Below are positions 24,201-34,796 of a DNA stretch of 64,000 bases, piece by piece. A program made the translations under genes and the position numbers. This DNA is from Steromphala cineraria (lineage: Eukaryota > Mollusca > Gastropoda > Trochida > Trochidae). A model generated the notes under the pieces. The model was not told the DNA's origin. It did not search any database and saw nothing but the letters and a program-made list of their open reading frames with translations. The stretch's first letter is position 1, and every line of letters begins with the position of its first letter. The stretch covers positions 61,698,575 to 61,762,574 of the forward strand of contig OU744725.1 of assembly GCA_916613615.1 (NCBI GenBank). The letters run 5' to 3'.

Positions 24201-27200
24201 TGTTTCTCTCCCTTGTAAAACGCATACGCATTTCAAATCGGTTCATTTAACATGCTGTCTTCTGATTGGACTATGCTACTTCCGTGCAGCGGGTTGAAAT
24301 GCAAGCACAGAAATTACGGCCAATGATGTCAAGGGAGGAATGGGAAAGTTTAGAAACTTTTTCGTTTCGCCCGTGACGTTGTGAAGATGGCTGTGTAGAG
24401 GTGTAACGATACAGGAGAGTTGCGATACGATACGTATCCTGATATTGGGGTCACGATACGATACGTATCCCGATACATATAATCTCATGATAGAAACTTT
24501 TGGAGTCAGTTGATCTTGAGTAAGAATTTACTTGCAGCTTTTTTTATGTAATTGTAACATAATCCAACTTCCAAATTTTAGGAGAGGTTCTTGTGTGCAT
24601 AATGAAGTTTCCTTTTAATATATACCTAAGTTTTGAGCACTTACATTGAGAGTTTATTATTATTTTATGTATCCCGATACGCATCCTGCGATACGATACG
24701 ATATATAGTGGCCCATGTATCACGATACGATAATGTATTGCCGTATCATTACACCTCTACTGCTGTGAGGGCTTTATTATGCTTATAAGCCTTTAGTGAC
24801 ATCACTCTATTGTTCTTTGAGTTCTATATATATTGATATCCTTCTGACTCAAAGGGCAAGGGAATTATTCAAGTGATGTTCCTTGGTTGCAGGTTACTGT
24901 CAACATATTCGCCCTGCAAGGCAGGATATTAAGATGATCTATTCCTCTTCAAATAGATATTTTCCAAAGATATAATTGATGAATTTTGGTTCAAATCGAA
25001 GTATTAATTGACTATCACTTTTGAAAAATAGCAAATAGTTTTCGTGATATACCGCCTCGAACCTGTATAGTTCACACCCCATAATGCTGAACCCAGCGCT
25101 CTGACCACTGAGCCATTGTGACAGAGCTGATGAGGTCGATATTTTAGGTGCTCCTACAACAGAGGCCTTAGTTTGGGTGGTTTAAAATTTGACGGCTGCT
25201 TCTGTTCTTTCTTATCCTTTCAAGTTATCGGTCATATCAATGTAATGATAATAAGTTGCCAGTTTTTATCCCACCGGTATGTAATACCGTGGGATATAGT
25301 CATCACTCTGTCCGTCTCCGTCCGTCCGTCCGTCCGTAATCATTTCGTTTCCGGAGCAGAACTCAAAAACCGGTCCACATATCTTTCTGAAACTTTACAT
25401 GTGTATTGCCCACCTACTGAAGTGGGGCCTTTTGATATTTTCACATTTCTTAAAATTTTATTAGCTCACCTTTACAAAGTAAATGTGAGCTTATGTCATG
25501 GCGCTTCGTCCGTCGTCCGTCTGTCTGTCCGTCCGTCCGTCCGTCTGTCTGTCTGTCCGTCCGTCCGTAAACTTTCAGGAAAAAGACTACTCCTCCTAAA
25601 CGAATCCAGATATCATTCTGAAATTGTAGTATGTTATACCCATGGTGATTCCTCACAGAAAGGTAGACGTTTCAGTTTTGAGAATCCAAGATGGCCGCCA
25701 TGGCAGCCATATTGAATTTTCAATTAGATTTCACGAAAAAGACTACTCCTCCTAAACGAATCCAGATATCATTCTGAAATTGTAGTATGTTATACCCATG
25801 GTGATTCCTCACAAAAAGGTAGACATTTCAGTTTTGAGAATCCAAGATGGCCGCCATGGCAGCCATTTTGAATTTTCAATTAGATTTCACGAAAAAGACT
25901 ACTCCTCCTTAACGAATGCAGATATCATTCTGAAATTGTAGTATGTTATACCCATGGTGATTCCTCACAGAAAGGTAGACGTTTCAGTTTTGAGAATCCA
26001 AGATGGCCGCTAAGGCAGCCATATTGAATTTTCAATTAGATTTCAGGAAAAAGACTACTCCTAAATGAATCCAGATATCATTCTGAAATTGTAGTATGTT
26101 ATACCCATTGTGATTCCTCACAGAAAGGTAGACGTTACAGTTTTGAGAATCCAAGATGGCCGCGATAGCAGCCATATTGAATTTTCAATGAGATTTCATG
26201 AAAATGACTACTTCTCCTAAACCAATCTAGATATCATTTTCATATTGTAGTATGTTATACCTATAGTGATTCCTCCCACAAAGGTAGACGTTTCAGTTTT
26301 GAGAATCCAAGATGGCCGCGATAGCATCCATATTGACTTTTCAGCTGCAGATGACACATCATTATTACTTAATTTTAAGCTTTCATCAAGTGATCACTCG
26401 CACTATATAAATTCTCTAATTTGAACTTACTAATCATAATTTTATCTTGAATATAGAATATTTAAGATCGTCATGCAAGTTGTTCTATATTTTAAGTGTT
26501 TCTAAAACATTAAGATGAAAGACAAACATAATTAATTAATTTGTTTAAAATATTTATGGCAACTAGCTGCAAAAACCCAATGACATTAAACATCATGTTA
26601 GATTTTGAACAATGGTATCTCCCTTATATTCCTTTAAATACCACACATAAGGGGTCAACCAGAGTTCAGATATGCCTCTAGAGTCCACAATGCTATTCTA
26701 ATACACATCCTGATACAGGCTGCTAGCATCACAGTGTCAGCTGCTAGTCTGTTGCATAATCAACCTGACCCAATTGATATTGCAGAGCAATATGCTATAT
26801 GGCCATGTGTATGCAATAAGAGTTATGGAAATTAGACTTGTAATCTCATGACAGTGATATGTTCTTTCTAAGAATAACAACTTACACAAAAGTTGTCATC
26901 AATAAGTTTTGTGTTTAGCAATCTTCATGATAAGTTGATGTGGAAAGAGTTATTTTGTATCAGGTTCCATTTCCTGTGTTTACTCATATTTGTACCATTT
27001 CTATATATAGTTTTATTCTGTCAAAAAGGCCACAGGCCCACAGGACATAACATGTCAAAAGCAAAAACACAAAGTTTTTGTACCATTTCTATATCTAACA
27101 GAAGTTCTTCTTGACACAAAATCAATTTAGGACATAAGCTAACTATGTTTTGTGAAATTATATATATTTTTCACAACAATACATGTTCTCTCCTGTCAAG

Positions 27201-30200
27201 TTTTTAAATACCACACATAAGGGCTTAGCCAGAGTTCAGGTTTACATGCTCAGCACACTATTCTTCTCCAAATACACAAAGCCAAATCCACAAATTGCTA
27301 CCCTCTCCTTAAGGATCTGGGGCTAGCAGCCCTGCCTGCTTGTATGTTGCTTAGTTATCTTTACTTAATTGATAAATACAACATAATGATGTATGGCAAT
27401 TATCATATCTAAGCAATGGACTTTATGGAAAGTATATAAATTGACTTTATGAAAAGTATACTTGTATTCTATTAATAATAATACTTTTTACAAATAACAA
27501 TTTAAACAAGTCAAGAATCAGCTTTTGTGTACAACAATCTGCAAGATGAGTTAATATTAATAAGTCAAGAATCTGCTTTTATGTACAGTAATCTACATAA
27601 GTTATTGTAGAAAGAGGTAATTTGTATCAGGTTCCAGTTCCAATACCATATGTTTTATGAAAACCTGTAAAACTAAATGATAATTGTATCATGCTGAAGG
27701 GGCTCTGGGAACAACATGTCAACATGGAAGTCATTATTTTTCAATTAGATTTCAGGCCAAGTACTTCTCCTACTAAATCAATTAAGATATCATTCTGAAA
27801 AGTGAGTATTTTTTTATATAGTGATTCCTGACAAAGACACATTCATTTTATTATCAAGAATCCAAGAATACATTTCCTGGTCAATCAAATGAATGTGTTT
27901 ATATTTGTATTGATGCACTTGTTGTAATATTTATCAACACTATAAATACAGTTACAAACAAATTTATGAATCATCTTTATCTGCGAACAGCCTGAACCAT
28001 GAGTGTTTTAATAAATCCTTTTAAATAAAACATATAATGATATCAGTGGGTTACATAATTCCTGACACTTCATAAAAGGCCAAATAACATAGCCAGTGAG
28101 GGATCTGATTATGATCTGAACGATGATTATCTAGATAATTATAATGATCATTCAATTCAATCAAATCCTTTTCAAAAGCATTTAAAATGATTAAATTTGT
28201 TCACTCTCAACACTAACTGTTGTTTCCATGCAATTAATATTAAAATACTTCAATAAACATATTACTGAGTTGACCTCCAGATTATTTCTATAGCAAACCT
28301 CTCTTCTACCCCCCTACCCCTTCTATCCCCCCTTCCCCTCCTCCCCTTTCCTCTCCTGTCCTTCCATTGCAAACCTCTCTTCTATCCCTCCTTTCCCCTC
28401 CTATCCTCCAGCCCCTCTCCTGCAACTCCCCTCTTAATATCTGTATTGCATGCTGAATTAAGGGGAAGACACTCACATTATGGAATAACAGTAACTTACA
28501 TAAGAGGATAAGTTACATAAGCTACATGCAGGTGCAAGAGGTCATCACAGGTCATCATATCTAGTAATTAGCATAAACCCCCATGTGGCTAGCCTATTCT
28601 GACCAATCAGATTGCACTAACATATGTCAAGATTTAAGATATTCAGAAATCTTCAGTTAGAATCACATGAGACATTGACCTGGACAGTTTACTTTGGCAA
28701 TTGGACTTATCACTAGCTGAATTTGTGATTTGTGTCAGAGGGATATATTCCAAATGTTTATGTGCATCTTTTTTTAGTTCTTTGGAAGTTGAGAGTGTGA
28801 CTAATCTAACATTGGATTAACCAGTTTGTTGACTTTTGTGATTGTGTTTGAAAACTTTGGTCAGAGTACTGTACAAGTACTTTTAAGAAAGAATTCTTGA
28901 GATTTTCGGGACTATTTCTTGACTTCAAGAGTCACAAAACCTGTTATTATTGATTGACATTTAAATGAATACTCCTAAACCAATCAAGATAATGAAATTA
29001 ATATGGATGCCCACATATAAGTAACAATTAGAAGATTAAAAAAAAGATGGTCACCAATTCAGCCATAGATATACAAAAAAGTTATACAAAAACCTACTGC
29101 TTGTTAACAAATCATGATTTATTAACATTCTTGTATTAATGTTTGTTCGTGCTCTAATTTTTTCCAACAGAAGACTAGCATTTTAAAAGATACAAAAATC
29201 ATGATGGCAGCCATAATCAATTATCATATAAAATATGGTTACACAATTAAACTATATTACCACATCATTCATTTTAAGGTGAGCTTCTGTACCCTCGGTA
29301 CTTTTATTTTTTATTATTTCTATGGAAACGGCTCTTATTTGGACTCTGTTCATGAAAGGTTTTGTTTCCGGAGCAGAACTCGAAAAACGGTCCACATATC
29401 TTTCTTAAACTTAACATGTGTATTGCCCACCTACTGAAGTGGTGCCTTTTGATATTTTCACATTTCTGAAAATTTTATTTTTTATCATTTCCATGGAAAC
29501 GGCTCTTATTTGGACTCTGTTCTGACAGTTCATGAAAGATTTTGTTTCATATATATTAGCTTATACTATTATGAACCTTGCTTGAAAAATTTACAATTAT
29601 CTTTCAAAGGTTTACATCCTAGATCATGTGGAACCGGTGGGATATATCATCCTCTGATGACTCTTGTTTAAATAAGACAACACATGATCCTGGGCATTAT
29701 CAAGAACAAAGAATGCTTTTCTCCTGATTTTCCAGCGGGCCTGCAATGTTATGTGGGCTCCTAAAATCCTATCAACTCATAATGTCCTTCTTCAAATATG
29801 CATATTTTTATGTTGAGATGTTTACTTTAAAATGAATATTAGTATTTGAAATGACTAACTTTATCAGAAATAATTTCTATATTCAAATACCAATATGCAA
29901 ATGATTTTGACGATAAACCCTCTCAAAGCTGAAACCTATACATGTACTACTGCACGCTAATCCAAACGATCAATCCTTGGCAGAGGGCATTGTTTTTACT
30001 TAAAAAATTATTGGTATGAATTTACTGTTACCGAATCTATCAACATGTTTTCTGTCATGTCGACTCTTTCCTAATCTTCTGGAAAGGGGATCACCTTATA
30101 TATGAGATACATGGTTTTGACAGCAAATTTGGTGGCTGAAAAAGGGGGTCCCCATATATTCCAGGCCTCCTTACACCCCCTGATATATGGTACGGCAAAG

Positions 30201-33200
30201 AATGATCGAAAAACATTGCATAGATCTACTGTTCTGTTGGCCTCATGACCATTCATACTTTTGAAATCTGTATGTTGAAAAGATAAGAGCTTACTAGGTT
30301 ATGAAAGAATACCATTTTCTCACCAGTCGAGTTGATATCATATAAGGGTTGATGAAAATAAATTTAATTATTATATGAATGGACTATTTCCGTCTTTCTG
30401 ATTGGCCCACTTGGTCACATGACAGCATTGATGTCAAGCAATGTCAACCTGTGAATCGCGAGAGGTTGATATAACAATCCAAGCACCTCTGGTGGCTAAA
30501 AATAGATTTGAGAATTACGTCTCGAACTTCACACATCACGAATGAGAACAAGTTATATGGATTTACAACTTCTTTATTGCAAGAGTGCGACGATCATTTG
30601 CTTGAAAACGGTGTTAGTACCTACACCGAAACGTCGCACTCTTGCAATTAAGAAGTTGTAAATCCATATAACTTGTTCTCATTCATCTTACCAACTTCTA
30701 AATGCCTCTTAAAGAAATTCACACATCACATTTTACGCTGTTCATCAAGCAATAGGCATTGCTATGTCACTGTGTTGAATTAGAGTTATGTCCCTTATAT
30801 TTTCAAGCATTAGAGTGATGTCCCTTTCACGGAAGAAAAGTACATTCAAGAAATATAATAAGTCAATTATAGACTTCAGATTCGGTTGATCCAATGATTT
30901 GTCGACCTTGCCTCGGTGAATATCACGTGTCCAAGGTCGACAAATCATTGGATCAACCTCACTTGAAGTCAATAAATGTAAATTTCTCCTCAGTGGCCAG
31001 CTGTGATAGTGTTGATGAAGAAACACCTGGAGGAGGTGACGGGTCTAACATTCAACTCACTGCTGGCTAATCTCTACCGGGACGGCCATGACAGTGTCGA
31101 CTGGCACGCTGATGATGAGAAGTCACTCGGCACAAATCCTACAATAGCCTCCTTGTCATTCGGAGATGTTCGCAATTTTGAACTGAGGAAAAGACCTTTG
31201 CCAGTAAGTTAACCCTTAATATGCAGGTCCTGGAATATTCCGGGCTGCTGATAACATTGTGAGTAAGCTCTGTAGGCGAGTCCCGGAATGGGTTATTTAA
31301 CTTTCGCGCGGTAGCTATAATTGACTTTAAGCAGTGAAGGCGCAATCTAGGTAAAACTAGCTGTAATGCTAACCCCTAAGTCCTGTGTTACATCTAGCTA
31401 CTAACCCACGGGGTCCATGTCGAACATGTACCAAAAGCAACCAATGAACAGAACTGGTATATGATATAGAACTGTTTTCAATGAAAATATTAAAACAGTC
31501 ATGTATGTTTGCAGAAGCCAAAATCAAAACTCTAAAGTACATAAATCGTGGTTAAACTACCTGTATAAACAATAAACACATAACTTAATTTTAACTTTAA
31601 TTAAGTTTTCTAAATGGCATTTGATTGATTGATGCACACTACTATCTGGTTTTCGACCATACTCTGATGCTCCATATTGACATTGTACCAAACTGTTTAG
31701 CTTTATAATTATACTTTTTTGGCAACATGAGATGCTTCTCAGTCAAATGACACTATTGATTAGGTTTGGCATATGTGTCCCAAACAACTCACTTATGTGA
31801 AGCGAGGTGGTGTAGTGGTTAGCATGCTGGCTTCTCACAGCGGCGGCCCAGGTTCGAATCCAGGTGGAAGGACCAACAATTTGTGACCTTCGTTCTACGC
31901 TGTGTTGTGTCCTTGGGCAAGGCTCCTTATCCACATTGCAACCAGTCCATCCAGCTGGGTATCTGGTATAACGGGTGTACATGGCTTTGTGCAGCTTCAA
32001 AAGTACTATTCTTTCAGATTAATAATGTACATTGTACCATCAGTAAGCAGTTGTAGATTGGGTACTAGACAGTAAGATTGTAATTATTATTATCCCACCG
32101 GTTTGTAATACCGTGGGATATAGTCATCGCCCTGTCCGTCTGTATGTCCGTCCGTCCGTCCGTCCGTCTGTCCGTCCGTCCGTAATCATTTCGTTTCCGG
32201 AGCAGAACTCAAAAACCGGTCCACATATCTTTCTGAAACTTTACATGTGTATTGCCCACCTACTGAAGTGGTGCCTTTTGATATTTTCATATTTCTAAAA
32301 AATTGATTTTTTATTATTTCCATGGAAACGGCTCTTATGTGGACTCTGTTCATGAAAGGTTTCGTTTCCGGAGCAGAACTAAAAAACCGGTCCACATATC
32401 TTCATGAAACTTTACATGTGTATTGCCCACCTACTGAAGTGGTGCCTTTTGATATTTTCAAATTTCTAAAAAATTTATTTTTTATTATTTCCATGGAAAC
32501 GGCTCTTATTTGGACTCTGTTCATGAAAGGTTTCGTTTCATATATATAAAACCGGTCCACATATCTTTCTGAAACTTTACATGTGTATTGCCCACCTTCT
32601 GAAGTGGTGCCTTTTGATATTTTCACATTTCTGAAAATTTTATTTTTTATTATTTCCATGGAAACGGCTCTTATTTGGACTCTGTTCATGAAAGGTTTTG
32701 TTTATATTAGCTTATACTATTATGAACCTTGCTTAAAAAATTTACAATCATCTTTCAAAGGTTTACATCTTACGATCATGTGGAACTGGTGGGATATGTC
32801 ATCTTCTGATGACTCTTCTTATCATTATGATTATTATTCAAAGGGACAGTCCTGTCGAGGTATTTTTTGGGGATTCGCTTCTTTATCAAGTTGTCAAATA
32901 AAAATCATTGTTTCACCTTGTTTATGTTACAATCATGTACTAAGTATTATTTGCATAAACTGAAGTATCCCCTTGAATTTTGTTTCCACAATGAATACCT
33001 AGATAGGACTGTCCCTTTAATACTCAAGTTGAAGCAAGTGTCCTCCTATGTCAGGGTGACGACGTGGCGTACAGTCAGCTGATTCGGGTACCTCTTGCTG
33101 CGGGATCTCTACTCATCATGGAGGGGGCCACACAGGAAGATTGGCAGGTAAGAGCTCATTTATTCTTACAGGTAGGTCAACTATCATCTCAATTCATTAA

Positions 33201-33948
33201 TGATATGCATCATAATTATAGTCTTGATAAGGGTATTGTATAAGGTAGGTGGATTAAAAATCCAAAATTTGTTTTGAATATTTTTTATTCTCATAACTAA
33301 TATATAAGTTCATTATTATATTTAATATCATACAATAATAGACTGTCACTGGTGATGAGGTCAATACCTGTATTTATAGACCCGATGAAAACAATATTGG
33401 CCGAGGTGAAGTCTAAGGTCCATGTAGTTTTTCTAGGGTCTTTAAAAACAGTTTTAGACTGAATTCACCAGTCCATAATTTTTTTTTTTTATGTAGTGGT
33501 TAAAAACGAAAAGTGGATAGAAAAATACAGTGAGGGCAGCATTTGGGCTGTCAAGGGCATGTCAATGACGTCATGATAATAATAACAAGGCATAATTTAA
33601 CAGTGGGTTGACGTCATCCGCTCTATTTTTAGCAACTCAAGTCAATATCACTTTAGCTCGGACTCGGGGTCATGGGGGTCAAGTCAATATCACTTTATGT
33701 TGACTGTCATGGTGCTGGTCCTCGACCAATCAGACTGCCAGAAAAATACGCTAATGTGATAATTATAAGTATTTTTTTAAAACTAATTCTAAAATTTATC
33801 ATCATATTAAATATATATCATTATTCTTTTTTAAGACTAATGTTTAAGTTTATCATTATGTTGAATGTTTCAGCACCGAGTTCCAAAGGAATACCATGAT
33901 AGACAACCCAGGATAAACCTGACATTCAGGGTGATATATCCAGAGTAA
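15067..33948 (+). CDS. ALKBH3: ALKBH3, alpha-ketoglutarate-dependent dioxygenase (7 exons, 284 aa)
   Basis: ALKBH3 oxidatively removes 1-methyladenine and 3-methylcytosine from single-stranded DNA and RNA, using Fe(II), O2 and 2-oxoglutarate. Coding exons are 15067-15270, 21323-21354, 22606-22653, 23574-23766, 30994-31203, 33055-33147 and 33874-33948; all junctions are GT..AG and phases close to exactly 284 codons plus stop (human ALKBH3 is 286). The N-terminus KRRRARVQGGW matches the vertebrate start. Substrate-lid motif LQPRLTAWFGDLPYSYS is in exon 4. WHADD in exon 5 supplies iron ligands His197 and Asp199, exon 7 supplies His261, and Arg273 and Arg279 are the 2-oxoglutarate ligands (PRINLTFR). 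SLSFG and IMEGATQ are intact. No frame damage is seen. Almost 95% of the gene is intron, much of it mobile elements. Possible poly(A) signals: 35482 and 35744. Confidence 0.97.
15503..16782 (+). repeat. 20-bp minisatellite, left foldback arm (about 64 units)
   Basis: The consensus unit is GTATCTCATAGAGTATCAGG with variants (TCCCATAG, ATCTAG, ATCACG). Higher-order duplications are visible: a variant-rich block near 15545-15720 recurs near 15935-16110, and a block with the 18-bp unit CTCAGAGTATCTAGG recurs at 16284 and 16562. Confidence 0.95.
18554..18910 (+). mobile_element. Family A MITE, intact (357 bp)
   Basis: AGGGGCAGTAGCACG to CGTGCTACTGCCCCT, flanked by TTAA on both sides. It is nested in the centre of the foldback-like element, so it is younger than that insertion. 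Confidence 0.9.
19808..20352 (-). repeat. 20-bp minisatellite, right foldback arm (about 27 units)
   Basis: The same unit in inverse orientation (GATACCCTGATACTCTATGA). It is less than half the length of the left arm, with its own higher-order period of several units (the GAGGTACC variant recurs). Confidence 0.95.
21323..21354 (+). CDS. ALKBH3: ALKBH3 coding exon 2 (32 nt)
   Basis: tttcag|ATTCGACAG to ATCAC|gtatgt; encodes IRQKPPDQVI plus part of a Thr codon. It was identified from the phase and from similarity to the vertebrate segment before GVYEIS. Confidence 0.85.
21995..22335 (+). mobile_element. Hairpin-plus-CRE element (group E, copy 3)
   Basis: In ALKBH3 intron 2. The palindrome is about 22000-22112 (CATGACATACTATGTTTACG against CATAAACATAGTATGTCATG). 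Then come TTCTGTTTATTACC, TTGTGACGTCATAGG and CGTGACGTCACAATG (perfect CRE octamers), and GCAAAAGTGATATTTTGCCC. The stem sequence is unrelated to copies 1, 2, 4 and 5. Confidence 0.6.
22340..22520 (+). repeat. Dispersed repeat G, copy 1
   Basis: Shares ATTATCCGGTTTTC and GACACTATTGATTA..GGCATATGTG..ACAACTCAC with 31640-31798. The first half is also found at 39150-39240 and inverted at 57230-57330. Family unknown. Confidence 0.6.
22606..22653 (+). CDS. ALKBH3: ALKBH3 coding exon 3 (48 nt)
   Basis: tatcag|GAAACC to TTCAAG|gttagt; encodes KPGVYDISTEPSGAS, matching vertebrate REGVYEISLSPTGVS. Confidence 0.9.
22668..22861. mobile_element. Palindromic MULE-type MITE (194 bp)
   Basis: TIR CATCTTCCTACGCAGAGCCT and its complement extend through most of the element. 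It is flanked by the perfect 9-bp direct repeat TTGCTTGAT (22659-22667 and 22862-22870). The insertion is six bases inside the intron from the exon 3 donor; the duplication keeps the donor intact. A diverged relative is at 47881-48030. Confidence 0.88.
22937..23387. mobile_element. MULE-type MITE family D, long copy
   Basis: TIR CATTCTCTCC; subterminal CACAGAGGCAG is repeated three times on the left and twice on the right, inverted. The flanking 9-bp repeat is CTTCTTAGA / CCTCTTAGA (one mismatch). Internal inverted repeat: AGGCAGATCAAGTCATGAAA against its complement at 23295-23335. Short copies are at 39340, 41456 and 57812. Confidence 0.8.
23574..23766 (+). CDS. ALKBH3: ALKBH3 coding exon 4
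   Basis: 193 nt; ccctaag|GTTACGG to AAAGAG|gtatgt. Contains RYFPNFIEANEA, CPWRQR and the PRLTAWFGDLPYSYS motif that shapes the nucleotide-binding lid. Confidence 0.96.
24396..24759. mobile_element. hAT-like MITE (364 bp)
   Basis: TIR TAGAGGTGTAACGATAC with complement GTATCATTACACCTCTA. The interior is rich in CGATACG words on both sides. Flanks TGGCTGTG and CTGCTGTG fit a decayed 8-bp target duplication (6 of 8 identical), as expected for hAT. Confidence 0.7.
26620..27660 (+). repeat. Imperfect direct duplication of about 450 bp
   Basis: AAATACCACACATAAGGG..CCAGAGTTCAG at about 26635 recurs at 27208. TTGTATCAGGTTCCA at about 26955 recurs at about 27620, with TTTTGTGTACAACAATCT-like blocks before it. 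It lies in the decayed part of the nested element. Confidence 0.6.
28296..28436 (+). repeat. Polypyrimidine (CT-rich) tract
   Basis: About 140 bp almost purely C and T (CCCCTCCTCCCC-type), duplicated in two halves around TGCAAACCTCTCTTCTA. Confidence 0.85.
30540..30717. mobile_element. Penelope-like end fragment with perfect hairpin
   Basis: Arms 30541-30592 and 30632-30684 are inverted copies with a single mismatch, around a 40-bp loop that itself holds CGGTGTTAGTACCTACACCG. The arm sequence GGATTTACAACTTCTTTATT is the same as the tail of the Penelope-like element near 54955. The whole segment is flanked by the 12-bp direct repeat TTCACACATCAC (30528 and 30718), a target duplication. Probably a solo terminal region in inverted arrangement. 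Confidence 0.6.
30872..30970. repeat. Palindromic short element before ALKBH3 exon 5
   Basis: 39-bp arms (GGTTGATCCAATGATTTGTC and complement) separated by 21 bp; identical except for a 5-base block. It ends 23 bp before exon 5, so the splice acceptor tract is squeezed between it and the exon. No clear target duplication. Confidence 0.75.
30994..31203 (+). CDS. ALKBH3: ALKBH3 coding exon 5 (iron ligands)
   Basis: 70 codons; tcctcag|TGGCCA to TTGCCA|gtaagt. Holds FNSLLANLYRDG, the HxD motif in VDWHADDE and ASLSFG. Confidence 0.97.
31640..31798 (+). repeat. Dispersed repeat G, copy 2
   Basis: Matches 22340-22520 over two blocks (TGGTTTTCGACCATA and ACACTATTGATTAGG..GGCATATGTG). It abuts the SINE head that follows. 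Confidence 0.55.
31802..32010 (+). mobile_element. tRNA-derived SINE
   Basis: A box GGTGTAGTGGTTAGCATG and B box GGTTCGAATCC (31851-31861) lie at tRNA spacing, but the acceptor stem does not close. A non-tRNA body follows with GTGTCCTTGGGCAAGGC, a motif found in several animal SINE bodies. Not a functional tRNA. Confidence 0.75.
32091..32820 (+). mobile_element. Pearl-like element (TATCCCACCGGT type), complete
   Basis: Left end TATCCCACCGG..GTGGGATATAG, (TCCG)n microsatellite 32145-32183, three to four core repeats of about 160-175 bp (GAGCAGAACT..ACCGGTCCACATATCTT..CCATGGAAACGGCTCTTAT), right end GGTGGGATATGTCATCTTC. Non-coding; the long frames here are an artefact of the repeats. It supplies the reference structure for 25266-29667. 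Confidence 0.8.
32842..33016 (+). mobile_element. TTAA-type MITE, family B, copy 2
   Basis: AGGGACAGTCCT..AGGACTGTCCCT, right flank TTAA, left flank altered to TTCA. It ends 38 bp before ALKBH3 exon 6. Confidence 0.8.
33055..33147 (+). CDS. ALKBH3: ALKBH3 coding exon 6
   Basis: 31 codons; tgtcag|GGTGAC to TGGCAG|gtaaga; encodes GDDVAYSQLIRVPL and LLIMEGATQEDWQ. Confidence 0.97.
33338..33770 (+). mobile_element. Hairpin-plus-CRE element (group E, copy 4)
   Basis: ALKBH3 intron 6. Palindrome 33344-33478 (CACTGGTGATGAGGTCAATA against its approximate complement), then AATGACGTCATG and GTTGACGTCATCC, CAAGTCAATATCACTTTA and GCTCGGACTCGGGG. Homologous to 12585-13020 over its full length. Confidence 0.75.
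33874..33948 (+). CDS. ALKBH3: ALKBH3 coding exon 7 with stop
   Basis: 24 codons plus TAA; tttcag|CACCGA. Starts with the third iron ligand (HRVPKEYH) and holds both 2-oxoglutarate arginines. Confidence 0.97.
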   Translation, partial: HRVPKEYHDRQPRINLTFRVIYPE

Positions 33949-34440
33949 AGAACGTTGATGTGAAGCACATTAATGAGGCTAGACTGAATCCTATTACAAG
34001 CAGTGAATTTGTGATCAACAGGTTTTAAAACAATTGGTTAAAGATATTATAGTTTTTATCATATTTGATTTAGTTAGTGGGTTTGCATTTGTTTTACAGA
34101 AAATAAGAATTATGACGATTATAACTGAAATTGTTTATACAAAAACATCAGTACTGTTATGTACCCAGTAGGGAGGGGACACCCCAAGATGGCAGCTAGG
34201 ACAGATCTACAAAGGAAGGGGTCTGCTTACCACAAGCATCTAATCATGGGCAGAAAGGAACAATTAAAGCCGACCCCTACATTTGTTTATCTGTTCCCGC
34301 CGCCATCTTTGAGTGTCCCCTCCCTTCCGGGAACATGACAGTAAAAAGCTGAAGTTGTGTGTAAATTAGCGTCCCAAGGTCCTGTTTATTTAATATCACT
34401 TTCACTCTTGATATTTTACATAAGGTCAGATGAACTTTAG
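33949..34440 (+). other. ALKBH3 3' flank / probable 3' UTR
   Basis: No gene. Includes an imperfect inverted repeat near 34165-34330 (GGGAGGGGACACCCCAAGATGG against CTTTGAGTGTCCCCTCCC), probably another small palindromic element. Confidence 0.5.
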
Positions 34441-34796
34441 AGGGGCAGTAGCACGTTTATAGTGGGAATATAAGGTAATGTCAGGAAAATGAAAATAAAT
34501 GGTTCCAATTGAAAGACATTTAAACTAAATGAAGAAGTAATTTTTGAATATATAATGTAAAGTTCAGCCATACAACTCCTTTTTCTTGCACAAAATCAAT
34601 TAATGGTATTCACACAAAATGGTCGCCAATGGACTTTATGTGAGTCTTTATAATTTGTTCTCTATGGATTAGTGGTTTGTGTAATTTGATTTAATGAGGT
34701 TTTTGACACTATCAAAATAATGCAAAAAGCATTACCGTACAATTATCAGTGAAAATTTTAAAATAAAAAATTTAAAAAAAACGTGCTACTGCCCCT
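34441..34796 (+). mobile_element. Family A MITE, intact (356 bp)
   Basis: AGGGGCAGTAGCACG to CGTGCTACTGCCCCT; right flank TTAA, left flank TTAG (one change). Confidence 0.88.

Larger units (their letters stand above)
25462..29302 (+). mobile_element. Pearl-like element (TAGCTCACC type) nested inside another
   Basis: It begins TAGCTCACCTTTAC..GTGAGC, then a long (TCCG)/(TCTG)n run (25508-25568), then five core repeats of about 155 bp (25570-26345). Each core repeat has AAGACTACTCCTCC and CCAAGATGGCCGCC. It ends AAGGTGAGC near 29284. The 26.3-29.2 kb part is AT-rich, decayed and partly duplicated; no ORF. Confidence 0.65.
25266..29667 (+). mobile_element. Pearl-like element (TATCCCACCGGT type), interrupted
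   Basis: It starts TATCCCACCGG..CCGTGGGATATAG followed by a (TCCG)n run (25310-25337) and the first core repeat. It resumes at about 29303 with the remaining core repeats (CCATGGAAACGGCTCTTATT; GAGCAGAACTC) and ends GGTGGGATATATCATC..GATGACTC. The uninterrupted relative at 32091-32820 confirms both ends. The gap is a second element (25462-29302). Confidence 0.75.

Noticed and set aside
25173..25715. 180-codon frame with RPSVRPSV repeats
   Set aside because: Produced by reading the (TCCG)n microsatellites of two pearl-like elements.
31802..31870. Functional tRNA gene
   Set aside because: A and B boxes are present but the acceptor stem does not pair and SINE body sequence follows.
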